Shown here in pieces: positions 25,174-34,592 of a stretch of DNA of 55,165 nucleotides. How positions within the stretch are numbered: the first letter of the stretch is position 1; the number at the start of each line of letters is the position of its first letter. The notes under the pieces were generated by a model that was given only the letters and a program-made list of their open reading frames with translations, was not told the origin of the DNA and did not search any database. Made by a program: the position numbers and the translations under genes. Source of the DNA: Bacteroidota bacterium (GTDB lineage: Bacteria > Bacteroidota > Bacteroidia > Bacteroidales > JAADGE01); contig JAJRUH010000019.1 of NCBI GenBank assembly GCA_024277895.1, positions 1 through 55,165 on the forward strand, given 5' to 3'.

Positions 25174-26634
25174 ATGCTTAACGATTTTCTATATAAAGAA
25201 ATTGTAAATAAACTTGACTTTCAACCACTTAGAGGACAAGTTTTGCTTATTCAAAAACTCGCAGATTTTGTTTATGCAGGGAGTAATCCTGCCGAAATAT
25301 TTTTGCTGAAAGGTTATGCCGGAACAGGAAAAACAAGTATAATCGCAGCAACGGTAAAAGCATTACAAAAAAATAAAATACGAACTGTTTTAATGGCACC
25401 TACAGGAAGAGCTGCTAAAGTTTTAAGTAATTATGCTAAAAAAGAAGCATTTACAATTCATAAAAAAATTTACCGACAGCAATCATCCTCAAACGGTTTC
25501 GGAAAATTTATATTAGATACCAACCTTCATAAAAATACAATCTTTATTGTTGACGAAGCATCAATGATTGCCAATCAATCATATGAAAATGCAGGGTTCG
25601 GTTCCGGAAGACTTTTAGACGATTTAACAGAATACGTTTATTCCGGTTTGGCTTGTAAACTGATTCTAATCGGCGATACGGCACAATTACCTCCCGTAAA
25701 ATTAGACATCAGCCCGGCATTAGATAAAACAATATTAGAAAACTATAATTATAATGTCATTTGCTATGAGTTAAAAGAAGTTGTTCGCCAAGAAAAAGCG
25801 TCAGGCATCCTATATAATGCAACAAAATTGAGAAAGATTATAGAAGAAAGTTTACAATACGGAAACAAAATTGATTTTAAAGGTTTTCCTAAAATAAAAC
25901 TTTCTGATTTTAATGATATTGAAAAGTTAAGCGGAACAGATTTAATTGAATCAATTTCGGATGCCTATAATAAATATACCGAACAAGAAACTGTAATCAT
26001 CTGTCGTTCAAACAAAAGAGCCAACAAATACGATCAGGGAATAAGAGCAAGCGTGCATTACAAGGAAGATGAAATCAGTACCGGTGATTTAATTATGATA
26101 GTTAAAAATAATTATTTTTGGGCAGAAGATTACGATGAAATTGATTTTATTGCAAACGGTGATACAGCTGAAATAATAAATATTTCAAATTATACCGAAC
26201 GCTACGGATACAGATTTGCAGATGCTGTGTTAAAATTTTATGACTATAATAATGTTGAAATTACAGCAAAAATTTTATTAGACACATTGTCTTCCGATAC
26301 GGCTTCCCTAAGCTATGAACAAAATAAAGATTTATACAAAAAAATTGAAGAAGATTATTTAAACATTAAAAATAAACGCAATCGTTTTAAGAAGATTAAA
26401 GAAGATCCCTATTTTAATGCACTGCAAATAAAATTTGCTTATGCAGTTACATGCCACAAAGCACAGGGCGGACAGTGGAAAAAAGTTTTTATTGACCAAG
26501 GATGGATTACCGAAGAGATGATAAATAAAGAATTCCTTCGATGGCTGTACACTGCATTTACCAGAGCAGAAAATGAATTAAGTTTGATAAATTTTAAAAA
26601 AGATTTTTTTTATAAAGATGAAATCTTTGAATAA
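25174..26634 (+). CDS. RecD-like superfamily 1 DNA helicase
   Basis: A 486-aa ATP-dependent SF1B-type helicase. Motif I is LLKGYAGTGKTS (about 42-53), motif Ia MAPTGRAAKVL, motif II IVDEASMI, motif III LIGDTAQLPPV, and the C-terminal UvrD_C_2 part has AYAVTCHKAQGGQWKKV and LYTAFTRAE. It lacks the N-terminal domains of full RecD, and no RecB/RecC-like genes are adjacent. This matches the compact Bacteroidota 'AAA family ATPase / exodeoxyribonuclease V subunit alpha-like' helicases. It probably acts in DNA repair or recombination in the cytosol. The ATG at 25174 is immediately before the first helix. An LBF_2804-like membrane gene follows after 19 bp. Confidence 0.9.
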   Translation: MLNDFLYKEIVNKLDFQPLRGQVLLIQKLADFVYAGSNPAEIFLLKGYAGTGKTSIIAATVKALQKNKIRTVLMAPTGRAAKVLSNYAKKEAFTIHKKIYRQQSSSNGFGKFILDTNLHKNTIFIVDEASMIANQSYENAGFGSGRLLDDLTEYVYSGLACKLILIGDTAQLPPVKLDISPALDKTILENYNYNVICYELKEVVRQEKASGILYNATKLRKIIEESLQYGNKIDFKGFPKIKLSDFNDIEKLSGTDLIESISDAYNKYTEQETVIICRSNKRANKYDQGIRASVHYKEDEISTGDLIMIVKNNYFWAEDYDEIDFIANGDTAEIINISNYTERYGYRFADAVLKFYDYNNVEITAKILLDTLSSDTASLSYEQNKDLYKKIEEDYLNIKNKRNRFKKIKEDPYFNALQIKFAYAVTCHKAQGGQWKKVFIDQGWITEEMINKEFLRWLYTAFTRAENELSLINFKKDFFYKDEIFE

Positions 26635-26653
26635 TAGTTTTTCCGATTAAATA

Positions 26654-27772
26654 ATGTCTTTAAAAAAACCTGACATAAACATACGTGATATTACAGACAA
26701 AACTGCCGAAAAATTTTTCCGCAAAAAAACCAAACATTATTACACAGAATTAAAAACATTTAACGGTAAGCCTGAAGATGCTGTAAAAAAAATAAAATTC
26801 AGAATACTTTCTTTTGCAGCTCTATACGGAACACTCGGCGTTTTATTCCTTTATATCCCGCAATATATTTTGCCTGAATATTTTACAACTTCCGAATACA
26901 CCCTTCCCCTGATTAATTATACAATTGAATTTTCCGTTTTTGGTCTTATTTACGGTTTTATTCTCATCTTTATTGAAATCTTTTTTCTGATGAAAGGCGA
27001 CTTAAAATCTACAAGTCAAATTGCTGCAATATACGATTTTAATCCCGACAGTAAAGAAACAGAAACTAAAGAGCTCGTTAAAATTGCCCTGAATAAAGAC
27101 AAAAAAAGATACAGTGAAGTCGGCATTAATCCCTATCAAAATTTCTCAAAACCGGGTTTATTTTTTATACGAATTATGTTTTTGGCAAAAGCATTCCTCT
27201 CAAATTTTATCTTCAAAATAATTATTAAACGTGTAATCGGAAGGCTTGCAATAAGAGAAATCGTTGATTTAGCAGGAATTCCCGTCTATGCTTTTTGGAA
27301 TGCCTATGCCTCTTCACAAATTATCAGAAAAACAGATATGCGAATGAAAGCATCACAAATGATATTGAAAACTGCAAAACATTTTAAAAACAAATATTCC
27401 GTTAATCCGGAATTTAAAACTCTTCTTTATGATACATTTGAATACATCGCCGTAACCAAAAAAAGTTTTTATCCTTCCGATTTAATCTTTGCAAAACATT
27501 TTTTTATTACTTTTAATATTACAATAAAAAACGAACATAAATTATCCGAAAACTACTTTGAGCAAGTAAAAATGTTACCCGCTGATATTAAACTCGGAAT
27601 AGGGCAAATACTTGTTCTCGGTTTTTTGCTTGACGGAAAAATCGGAACCTTTGAAATAAAAATCATTAAAAAACTTAAAGAAAATAATATCATTCCGTAC
27701 TCTGTAGAAGAAATTAAAACATGGACAAAGAATTATAAATTAGGACACGGATTTGAAGAAATGTTCATATAA
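26654..27772 (+). CDS. LBF_2804-like membrane protein
   Basis: A 372-aa protein with two clear membrane helices near residues 48-70 and 87-113. A third hydrophobic stretch lies at about 170-195, and a long helical C-terminal half follows. The core segment REIVDLAGIPVYAFWNAYAS is one I associate with the poorly characterised LBF_2804 family. No catalytic motif is recognised. It lies 19 bp downstream of the helicase gene and may be co-transcribed, although no functional link is obvious. Confidence is good that it is a real gene, moderate for the family name. Confidence 0.75.
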   Translation: MSLKKPDINIRDITDKTAEKFFRKKTKHYYTELKTFNGKPEDAVKKIKFRILSFAALYGTLGVLFLYIPQYILPEYFTTSEYTLPLINYTIEFSVFGLIYGFILIFIEIFFLMKGDLKSTSQIAAIYDFNPDSKETETKELVKIALNKDKKRYSEVGINPYQNFSKPGLFFIRIMFLAKAFLSNFIFKIIIKRVIGRLAIREIVDLAGIPVYAFWNAYASSQIIRKTDMRMKASQMILKTAKHFKNKYSVNPEFKTLLYDTFEYIAVTKKSFYPSDLIFAKHFFITFNITIKNEHKLSENYFEQVKMLPADIKLGIGQILVLGFLLDGKIGTFEIKIIKKLKENNIIPYSVEEIKTWTKNYKLGHGFEEMFI

Positions 27773-27788
27773 TAATCTGTACTTTTAA

Positions 27789-27810
27789 TAACGTGAGTTC
27801 GATATAAAAT
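27789..27810 (+). repeat. Repeat module B, copy 2 (diverged)
   Basis: This block contains CGTGAGTTCGATATAAAAT and differs from the copies at 222-243 and 42598-42619 by three of 22 positions. It lies in the short gap between two plus-strand genes. Confidence 0.5.
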
Positions 27811-27887
27811 TTATCTTTCTTAAATATTTTTCACTACCGATATGTTTTACTACTTTTACGGTATCTTTTTATAATATAAAATTACAA

Positions 27888-29948
27888 ATGAAGGCAAAAC
27901 TACTATTTTTAATTTTAATACTGACTTTTACACTTTCTGATATTTATTCGCAAATACTTGATAAAGACGCAATTGATAATATAATTGAAGAAATAGCAGA
28001 ATCAAGCGATGAAGAACTTGATTACACACAACTTTACGAAGACCTTTATTATTATGCCCAAAATCCCTTGAATTTAAACACGGCAACACGTGAAGATTTA
28101 GAAAAAATTCAATTCCTTTCCGATTTTAACATCGAAGATATTCTTGAATATCGAAGAACATACGGCGAAATGAAAAGTATATACGAATTACAATTACTTG
28201 AAAGTTTTTCCGATGAAGACATCAGACACCTTTTGCCCTTTGTTACAGTGGCTCCGAAACAAGAAAAAACAGTTCCGAATCTTAAAAATGTTATAAAATA
28301 CGGAAGAAGTAATCTCTTTCTGCGTACTCAATTTCTGCTTCAACAACAAAAAGGATATACCGATGAAGTTAGTATTGACAAACGCTATCAGGGAAACAGG
28401 TTTAAATACTACACCAGGTATCAATTCAATTTCAAACAAAAAATAAAATTCGGATTTACCGCCGAAAAAGATCCCGGAGAAGCATTTTTCGGAAATTATG
28501 AAAAACAAGGTTTCGACTTTTATTCGGCACACCTCGAAGCAAAAAATATCGGGCTTTTTAAAACCATAACACTCGGCGATTATCAAGTACGATTAGGACA
28601 AGGACTTATTGCCTGGACAGGAATTTCGCAAGGAAAATCTTCTTACGTAATGTCAATAAGAAAAAAATACGACGGTTTGCGAAAATATTCCTCAACTGAC
28701 GAAAATAAATTTATGCGAGGAGCCGGAGCTACAATTCAACTTGGTGATATAAATGTTACCGGATTTATTTCTTATAAATTTATTGACGGAAACATTGACC
28801 TGACAGACACAATTACCAATGAAATTCAGAATGTTACTTCATTCCAAATTACCGGTATGCACAGAAACATCAGTGAATTGCAAGATAAACATTCGGTATC
28901 GGAATTTATTTACGGCGGAAATGCAACTTGGCGACATAAAACTTTCAGGTTAGGGGCATCATATATTCAATATTTTTTCGGTTCTGAACTTAATAAAAAT
29001 CTTAAGCCCTATAATCAATTCGATTTTCAGGGAAACAAAGGCATGAATGCAAGCATCGACTATCAGGCATCTTATAAAAATTTCTATTTTTTCGGTGAAG
29101 AAGCAATCAGTCACACAGGAGGTTACGCACTTTTAAATTCTGTGCAAATGAAACTTGCTCCGCAATTTTCACTCGCAATATTGCAGCGATATTACACAAA
29201 AGACTATCAAGCATATTATGCCGGAGCTTTCGGCGAACAATCGAAAACAACAAACGAAAAAGGTATGTATTTCGGTGCGGAAATGCATCCGGTTCGTAAA
29301 TTATCCGTTTCTGCTTATTTCGACACATACAGTTTTCCCTGGATGAAATTCCGAACTTATGCACCTTCCGACGGTGTCGATTTTTTCACGCAAGTTGATT
29401 ATTCAATAAGTCGTTATGTAAATATTTATGCCCGTTACAAACAAGAAAGCAAATATCAAAATTCAAGTTACGATTACACAGGTGTTGTTCCGATTATTCC
29501 TACGGAAAAAAAACAACTGCGAATTCATATAAATTATCAACTTTCCCGAAATTTAATTTTAAAAAACAGATTTGAATTTGCTCAATATATGACGTCCGAA
29601 ACCGGTGCAGAAAACGGTTGGATGATCTTTCAGGATATAAATTACAGATTTAAAACATTTCCGCTTAATTTCAGTGCCAGAATAGCTTTTTTTGATGCAC
29701 CCTACAATGCACGAATTTATGCCTATGAAAACGACATTCTTTACGGATATTCAATTCCCGCATACAGCGGACAAGGCATCAGAACCTACCTGACTTTAAA
29801 ATATACCGTAATCAAAAATTTCATTGACATATGGTTACGCTATGCAAACTTTTCTTATGCAGACCGTAACGTAATCGGTTCCGGTTATGACGAAATTCAA
29901 GGCAGCAATAAATCGGAAGTTAAATTTCAGGTAAGAATAAAATTTTAA
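27888..29948 (+). CDS. Outer-membrane beta-barrel protein with exported helix-hairpin-helix domain
   Basis: A 686-aa exported protein. A signal peptide ends near residue 22 (SDIYSQ). After an acidic stretch comes a ComEA-like helix-hairpin-helix region (about 58-120: NPLNLNTATREDLEKIQFLS; ILEYRRTYGEMKSIYELQLL). The remaining about 550 residues are aromatic-rich alternating strands, ending in KSEVKFQVRIKF with a terminal Phe as in outer-membrane barrels. The HhH would face the periplasm. This architecture is known from Bacteroidota genomes but not functionally explained as far as I know; DNA binding during uptake is one possibility (inference). It converges with a CheY-like gene, with 9 bp between stops. 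Confidence 0.85.
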   Translation: MKAKLLFLILILTFTLSDIYSQILDKDAIDNIIEEIAESSDEELDYTQLYEDLYYYAQNPLNLNTATREDLEKIQFLSDFNIEDILEYRRTYGEMKSIYELQLLESFSDEDIRHLLPFVTVAPKQEKTVPNLKNVIKYGRSNLFLRTQFLLQQQKGYTDEVSIDKRYQGNRFKYYTRYQFNFKQKIKFGFTAEKDPGEAFFGNYEKQGFDFYSAHLEAKNIGLFKTITLGDYQVRLGQGLIAWTGISQGKSSYVMSIRKKYDGLRKYSSTDENKFMRGAGATIQLGDINVTGFISYKFIDGNIDLTDTITNEIQNVTSFQITGMHRNISELQDKHSVSEFIYGGNATWRHKTFRLGASYIQYFFGSELNKNLKPYNQFDFQGNKGMNASIDYQASYKNFYFFGEEAISHTGGYALLNSVQMKLAPQFSLAILQRYYTKDYQAYYAGAFGEQSKTTNEKGMYFGAEMHPVRKLSVSAYFDTYSFPWMKFRTYAPSDGVDFFTQVDYSISRYVNIYARYKQESKYQNSSYDYTGVVPIIPTEKKQLRIHINYQLSRNLILKNRFEFAQYMTSETGAENGWMIFQDINYRFKTFPLNFSARIAFFDAPYNARIYAYENDILYGYSIPAYSGQGIRTYLTLKYTVIKNFIDIWLRYANFSYADRNVIGSGYDEIQGSNKSEVKFQVRIKF

Positions 29949-29957
29949 GCAAAAAAA

Positions 29958-30350
29958 TCAAATAAGGATTGAATAATTATTCTTTATTTTTTTCAGGATA
30001 TTCTGAAATATATTTTGAAAGTCTTCTTTTTTATACGGTTTTGTAATCACGGCATCAAAACCTGCCGTTGCAATCTCTTCGAGTTTTTCCCTTGTAGCAT
30101 AAGCAGTTTCCGCCATCACTTTTATTTTCGGATTTTTCTTTCTGATTTTCTTCATCAAATCAATACCGTCCATATGAGGCATCAAAATATCCGTAATTAA
30201 AATATCTATTTTATTTTTATCGCATTGCTTTACGGCATCCTCTCCGTTTTTTGCAGAAAATAAATTTATGTCATAAGATTCTAAAAATTCTTTTATTAAT
30301 AAAAAAGAAAAAAAATCATCTTCGGCAATAAGCACATTGATTTTTGACAT
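29958..30350 (-). CDS. CheY-like single-domain response regulator
   Basis: A 130-aa receiver domain without an output domain. It has an acidic pocket at D11/D12, phosphoacceptor D54 (ILITDILMPHMDG), the switch Thr in AETAYA and the conserved Lys in ITKPYKKEDF. The ATG at 30350 (MSKINVLIAEDD) is chosen; the track's 40-residue extension runs through a palindromic terminator and is spurious. It lies downstream of the TPR/AraC sensor-regulator gene, separated by that terminator. Its kinase is not adjacent; the receiver-less kinase at 20441 could be one partner (speculative). Confidence 0.88.
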   Translation of the reverse strand: MSKINVLIAEDDFFSFLLIKEFLESYDINLFSAKNGEDAVKQCDKNKIDILITDILMPHMDGIDLMKKIRKKNPKIKVMAETAYATREKLEEIATAGFDAVITKPYKKEDFQNIFQNILKKIKNNYSILI

Positions 30351-30405
30351 AATTGATATTTTTAATACCGTAAACTTATTTAATAATATTAAACAGTAAA
30401 AAACA

Positions 30406-30437
30406 AAAAATGCCCATTTTATAAAATGGGCATTTTT
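30406..30437. terminator. Perfect palindromic terminator
   Basis: A 32-bp perfect palindrome with arms AAAAATGCCCATTTTA and its complement, U-rich on both sides. It ends the TPR/AraC gene (minus) before the CheY-like gene. Confidence 0.85.
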
Positions 30438-30469
30438 ATCAAATAAAAAAATACTGCTGAAAATCAGCA

Positions 30470-32353
30470 TTATTTATTATGTTTACGATAATACGAATGA
30501 GTTACGCCGATATGTTTTTTAAATGCTCTGACAAAGGTTTTCCCTGTATTAAACCCGGCTTCAATGCCCACGGCATCCGTAGAAAGTTTGTCAAAATCAG
30601 GATTATTAAAAAGTTCTGTTGCTTCTTTTATTCGATATTCATTAACAAAATCAGAAAAACTTTTTTTATAAACAGTATTAAAAATCCCTGAAAGATAACT
30701 TGTATTTGAATCAAGTTTCTCGGCAAGTTTTTTTAGAGTTATATCTTCTTTGTATATTTTATTTCCGTCAAATTCATTTTCGATTTTTGTTAATAGTTCT
30801 TCTTTCTTCTCGTCATTGTAAACGGGTTCGCGTTTATCAACGGCAGAACGTATCAATTTTTCCTTAACTGCTTTTAATTCTTGTTCCTTTTCTGAAAGTT
30901 CATTATTCTTTTTTACCAAAAACTCATAAGCATTATTTTTTTTGCGAAGCTGAATAAATATTATCAAAATAAATATTAATGCGAAAATTAATGCAAATAA
31001 ATAAAAGTTTCTTATTTTCTTTCCTTCTGCAATTTTTATTTCCTGCAGAGTATTTTTATACTGTAATTTTTGATTTTCTTTTTCTTTTTCTGCTGTTTGA
31101 TATTTTATTTCAAGATTATAAATATCTTTTTTTACTTTTTCGTTTTCAAAACTGTCTTTCAGTACTTGATATTTTTTTAAATAACAAACAGAAGAATCTA
31201 ATTGCCCTATTTTCTCATAAGCTTTATATTTACTTTCGAATATGTCAATCAAACTGTTAAGATTATTTTGAGCTTCCGCAATTTTTAAAGCTTTGTCTGC
31301 GTAAATAATTCCTTGCTTAAATTTTCCTTGTTTGATTAAAAATGTACCATAAGTTGTGTATGCCAACAATTTCATACTTTCATCATTATATTCTTCTGCG
31401 GTTTTAAGCGATTTTTTCAGAAATTCTTCTGCTTTTTTTGTATTCCCCGTCATACCATACGATTCCGAAAGAGTAACAAAAGCTAATACTTTTTTATTTT
31501 CAATATGCAAACTGTCAAGAAAATTAATTAATTCTAAATTTATATCAATGGATTTTTCATAGTCTTTTTTCTTGCCGTACATAGAGGCAAGGTTATTTAA
31601 TGCTTTCACCAGAATATAATTATTTTGATTTTCTTTAGCCGTATTTTTTGCTAAAGCAAAATATTCTGCCGCTTTATCATATTCTCCCAAATATCCGAAA
31701 GAATTGCCGATATTTAAGTAATTTATTTCTTTTCGATTCTTCTCTTTTGTTTTGTCTGTCAGTTCAATTGCTTTAAGATTACATTCAATCGCTTCTCTGA
31801 ACATTCCTCGATCGTTTAGTATATTTGATTTATTCGTATATAGTTTTGCTAAATTTGACATACTTAAAGAATCATTTTTATTCTCTAATATCATCATTGC
31901 ACTGTCGGCATATAACAATGCTTTCGGATAATTTAGTTCTTGAATATAAAGAATATTCATATTAATGTAATAAGCTGAACGATATTTATCATAATCTTTA
32001 TTCAGCATTTTAAAATATTTATAAGATAATTTAAAATATTTTTCCGCATTTTTCGTATCACTTTTCATTATACTCACAATACCTTTTAGTCTGTATGAAT
32101 CTCCGATATTTTCATAATACTTTTTCTTTTCGGAACAAGTGATTGTTTTATCTGCATAATAAAAAGAAGAATCCGGATTTTCAAAAATATAAGCATTCGC
32201 AATATCTTTTAATACAGAGCATTTAACGGAATCATTTGATGTTTCGAAAAATTTATGCTTTAAATCGTTAATTTTTTTATTTTGTGCATCAATACTACTG
32301 TTAAAAGCTAAAAACAGCATTGAAAGAAACAAAATACCGGATATGTTTTTCAT
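30470..32353 (-). CDS. Membrane TPR sensor with cytoplasmic AraC-type DNA-binding domain
   Basis: A 627-aa one-component regulator. A signal peptide (about 1-23) is followed by a periplasmic array of TPR units (about 40-400; for example YLNIGNSFGYLGEYDKAAEYF). A membrane helix (about 430-450, FALIFALIFILIIFIQL), a coiled coil and a C-terminal AraC/XylS helix-turn-helix pair (about 525-625, LDSNTSYLSGIFNTVYKKSF; GFNTGKTFVRAFKKHIG) complete it. Proteins of this layout are common Bacteroidota regulators that read a periplasmic or membrane signal and bind DNA from the membrane. Target genes are unknown; the divergent aspartase-fusion gene 115 bp away is the nearest candidate. Confidence 0.88.
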   Translation of the reverse strand: MKNISGILFLSMLFLAFNSSIDAQNKKINDLKHKFFETSNDSVKCSVLKDIANAYIFENPDSSFYYADKTITCSEKKKYYENIGDSYRLKGIVSIMKSDTKNAEKYFKLSYKYFKMLNKDYDKYRSAYYINMNILYIQELNYPKALLYADSAMMILENKNDSLSMSNLAKLYTNKSNILNDRGMFREAIECNLKAIELTDKTKEKNRKEINYLNIGNSFGYLGEYDKAAEYFALAKNTAKENQNNYILVKALNNLASMYGKKKDYEKSIDINLELINFLDSLHIENKKVLAFVTLSESYGMTGNTKKAEEFLKKSLKTAEEYNDESMKLLAYTTYGTFLIKQGKFKQGIIYADKALKIAEAQNNLNSLIDIFESKYKAYEKIGQLDSSVCYLKKYQVLKDSFENEKVKKDIYNLEIKYQTAEKEKENQKLQYKNTLQEIKIAEGKKIRNFYLFALIFALIFILIIFIQLRKKNNAYEFLVKKNNELSEKEQELKAVKEKLIRSAVDKREPVYNDEKKEELLTKIENEFDGNKIYKEDITLKKLAEKLDSNTSYLSGIFNTVYKKSFSDFVNEYRIKEATELFNNPDFDKLSTDAVGIEAGFNTGKTFVRAFKKHIGVTHSYYRKHNK

Positions 32354-32468
32354 ATTTTAATTTTTTATCGTGTATAAAATTAAAAAAAAATAAAGAACTT
32401 GTAAAAATAATATTACAAACAATAATATTATTTGTAAATTACGCACTTATTACATTAAAACTTTTAAT

Positions 32469-34337
32469 ATGGAAAACAGCAAATTAAAATCATTTCTGAA
32501 AAAAATTGAACTTTTTCAAAATCTGAACGATGATGAATTACAAGAAATCATTTCAATAATAAACAAAAAAGACTTTGAAAAAGACGAAATTCTTTTTGAA
32601 GAACATTTTGAGCGTAAAAATATTTATATTATAAAATCAGGCGGGGTAGAACTTTTCAAGAAAAGTGCATTCGGTGCAATCACGCATATTACACAATTCC
32701 AAAAATTCGATTTTATCGGTGAGGGAGCAGTTGTTGATGACTCTCCGCATTCAACTTCTGCAAAGGTACTTTGCAAATCAGAAATTTACATTATTCCTGC
32801 CGATAATTTAAAATCCTTGTTAATAAAAAACGGAAGTTTATCAATAAAAATATTTACTGAAATTTCACATATTATTTCCCGAAGGATGAGCCATGCAGCT
32901 ACACGAATGATTAGTATAGGAGCACAATATGTTTCGGGACGTTCGCGAAAAGAACACGATTTACTCGGTTACAGAAATGTTCCCGACGAATATTATTACG
33001 GAGTGCAAACTCTTCGTGCTCGTGAGAACTTTAATATATCCGGCATCAACATCAGTTTTTTCCCGGTTATTATAAAAGCATTTGCAATAGTAAAAAAAGC
33101 CGCCGCACTTGCAAATAATGACCTCAAATTACTTTCTGATGAACTAAAAGACGCTATTGTTTTTGCCTGTGACGAACTTCTGAAGGGTAAACATAAAAAA
33201 CATTTTGTGGTTGATATGATACAAGGCGGTGCCGGAACTTCTACAAATATGAATGCCAACGAAGTAATTGCAAACTTAGCATTGGAATACATGGGAAAAG
33301 ACCGCGGGCAATATGAAATTTGTCATCCTAACAACCATGTAAACCTTTCGCAATCAACAAATGACAGTTATCCTACGGCAGTAAAAATTGCCCTTAAAAA
33401 CAGCAGTCTGACATTAGTTCGAGAATTAAAAAATCTTATTGAAGCATTAAAAGAAAAAAGTGAGGAGTTTAAACACATTTTAAAAATGGGAAGAACTCAA
33501 TTGCAGGATGCCGTTCCTATGACCCTCGGACAAGAATTCAGTGCTTATGCAACAACTTTAGCTGACGAAGTTGAACGTATAAACTTGAATGCGGATTTAA
33601 TGCTTACGGTTAATATGGGAGCTACGGCAATAGGAACCGGAATTAATTCCGATCCTCGATACAGCAAAATTGTGATAAAATATCTTCGCGAAATAAGCGG
33701 ATTGGATATTACACTTGCCGAGAATCTTGTTGAAGCAACGCAAGATACGGGTTCTTTCGTAATGTTTTCTTCTGCACTTAAACGCTTGTCTATCAAACTT
33801 TCAAAAATTATGAACGACTTACGATTATTATCTTCGGGACCGCGTGCCGGACTGAATGAAATAAACCTTCCTGCTGTTCAGCCGGGTTCGTCAATTATGC
33901 CGGGAAAAGTAAATCCCGTTATACCGGAAGTCGTAAATCAAGTCGCATTTAAAGTTATAGGCAACGACCTAACCGTTACTATGGCTGCCGAAGCCGGACA
34001 ATTAGAACTTAATGTAATGGAACCGGTTATTGTTCAAAGTCTTTTTGAATCTATTGAAATGCTGAAAAACGCAATGACTATTTTAAGACATAAAGCAATA
34101 AAAGGCATTACGGCAAATAAAAAACATCTTGAAGAAATGGTAAAAAACAGCATCGGAATTGTTACGGCTCTGAATCCGGTTATCGGATACGAAAACAGCA
34201 GTTCCATTGCAAAAGAAGCATTAGAAACAGGAAAAAGTGTTTATGACCTAACTTTGGAACGAGGTTTATTGACAGAAAAAGAGCTTAAAGAAATTTTATC
34301 ACCGGAGCATATGATTAAACCTCACAAAATGAAATAG
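32469..34337 (+). CDS. aspA: Aspartate ammonia-lyase fused to N-terminal cyclic-nucleotide-binding-like domain
   Basis: A 622-aa protein. Residues about 1-150 form a cNMP-binding-like domain (LFQNLNDDELQEII; ILFEEHFERKNIYIIKSGGVELF; FDFIGEGAVVDD). Residues about 159-622 form a full aspartase that converts aspartate to fumarate and ammonia: EHDLLGYRNVPDEYYYGVQT at the N-terminus, TGTGIN-like IGTGINSD, and the fumarase/aspartase signature GSSIMPGKVNPVIPE. Normal aspartases are about 470 aa, so the extra 150 residues are a genuine fusion in one frame. In the cNMP part the Glu of the phosphate cassette is kept (IGE, residue 85), but Thr96 stands where CRP has the phosphate-binding Arg, so cyclic-nucleotide binding is doubtful. 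Allosteric control is inferred. Confidence 0.92.
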   Translation: MENSKLKSFLKKIELFQNLNDDELQEIISIINKKDFEKDEILFEEHFERKNIYIIKSGGVELFKKSAFGAITHITQFQKFDFIGEGAVVDDSPHSTSAKVLCKSEIYIIPADNLKSLLIKNGSLSIKIFTEISHIISRRMSHAATRMISIGAQYVSGRSRKEHDLLGYRNVPDEYYYGVQTLRARENFNISGINISFFPVIIKAFAIVKKAAALANNDLKLLSDELKDAIVFACDELLKGKHKKHFVVDMIQGGAGTSTNMNANEVIANLALEYMGKDRGQYEICHPNNHVNLSQSTNDSYPTAVKIALKNSSLTLVRELKNLIEALKEKSEEFKHILKMGRTQLQDAVPMTLGQEFSAYATTLADEVERINLNADLMLTVNMGATAIGTGINSDPRYSKIVIKYLREISGLDITLAENLVEATQDTGSFVMFSSALKRLSIKLSKIMNDLRLLSSGPRAGLNEINLPAVQPGSSIMPGKVNPVIPEVVNQVAFKVIGNDLTVTMAAEAGQLELNVMEPVIVQSLFESIEMLKNAMTILRHKAIKGITANKKHLEEMVKNSIGIVTALNPVIGYENSSSIAKEALETGKSVYDLTLERGLLTEKELKEILSPEHMIKPHKMK

Positions 34338-34592
34338 TTATTTATTGACAGTCATCGTATCACTATTTCAATTTAAGCGAAGCAGATTTAAACCTGACAG
34401 GTTGTTTGTTGTCAGATTGATACGATGACTTGCGGATTTAAGGTATTTATATACGACTTCAAACGAAAAACTTGAAATCTAATGCACCTATGAGCTTTTC
34501 AACAAGCCCTAATTAACTGTAAATCAGGGATTAAACATTTTAGATTTTTACATATACAAGTCTGACAGGGGGTTTTTAGACTGCTCTCATAT
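34338..34592. repeat. Repeat-rich intergenic block between convergent genes
   Basis: This block contains a perfect 13-bp inverted repeat (AGTCATCGTATCA at 34350-34362, complement at 34418-34430). Between the arms are nested CTGACA/TGTCAG arms and an AACCTGACAGGTT palindrome. The right arm runs into module C (CGATGACTTGCGGAT, 34423-34437). Module D (AAATCTAATGCAC, 34475-34487) recurs at 42564-42576. TTTTCAACAAGCCCT (34496-34510) is a variant of the element A end block. It may double as a terminator for aspA and the minus-strand gene. Confidence 0.6.

Noticed and set aside
29958-30470. 170-aa version of the CheY-like protein
   Set aside because: The extra 40 residues are translated from the palindromic terminator region and do not resemble a receiver N-terminus; the ATG at 30350 fits.
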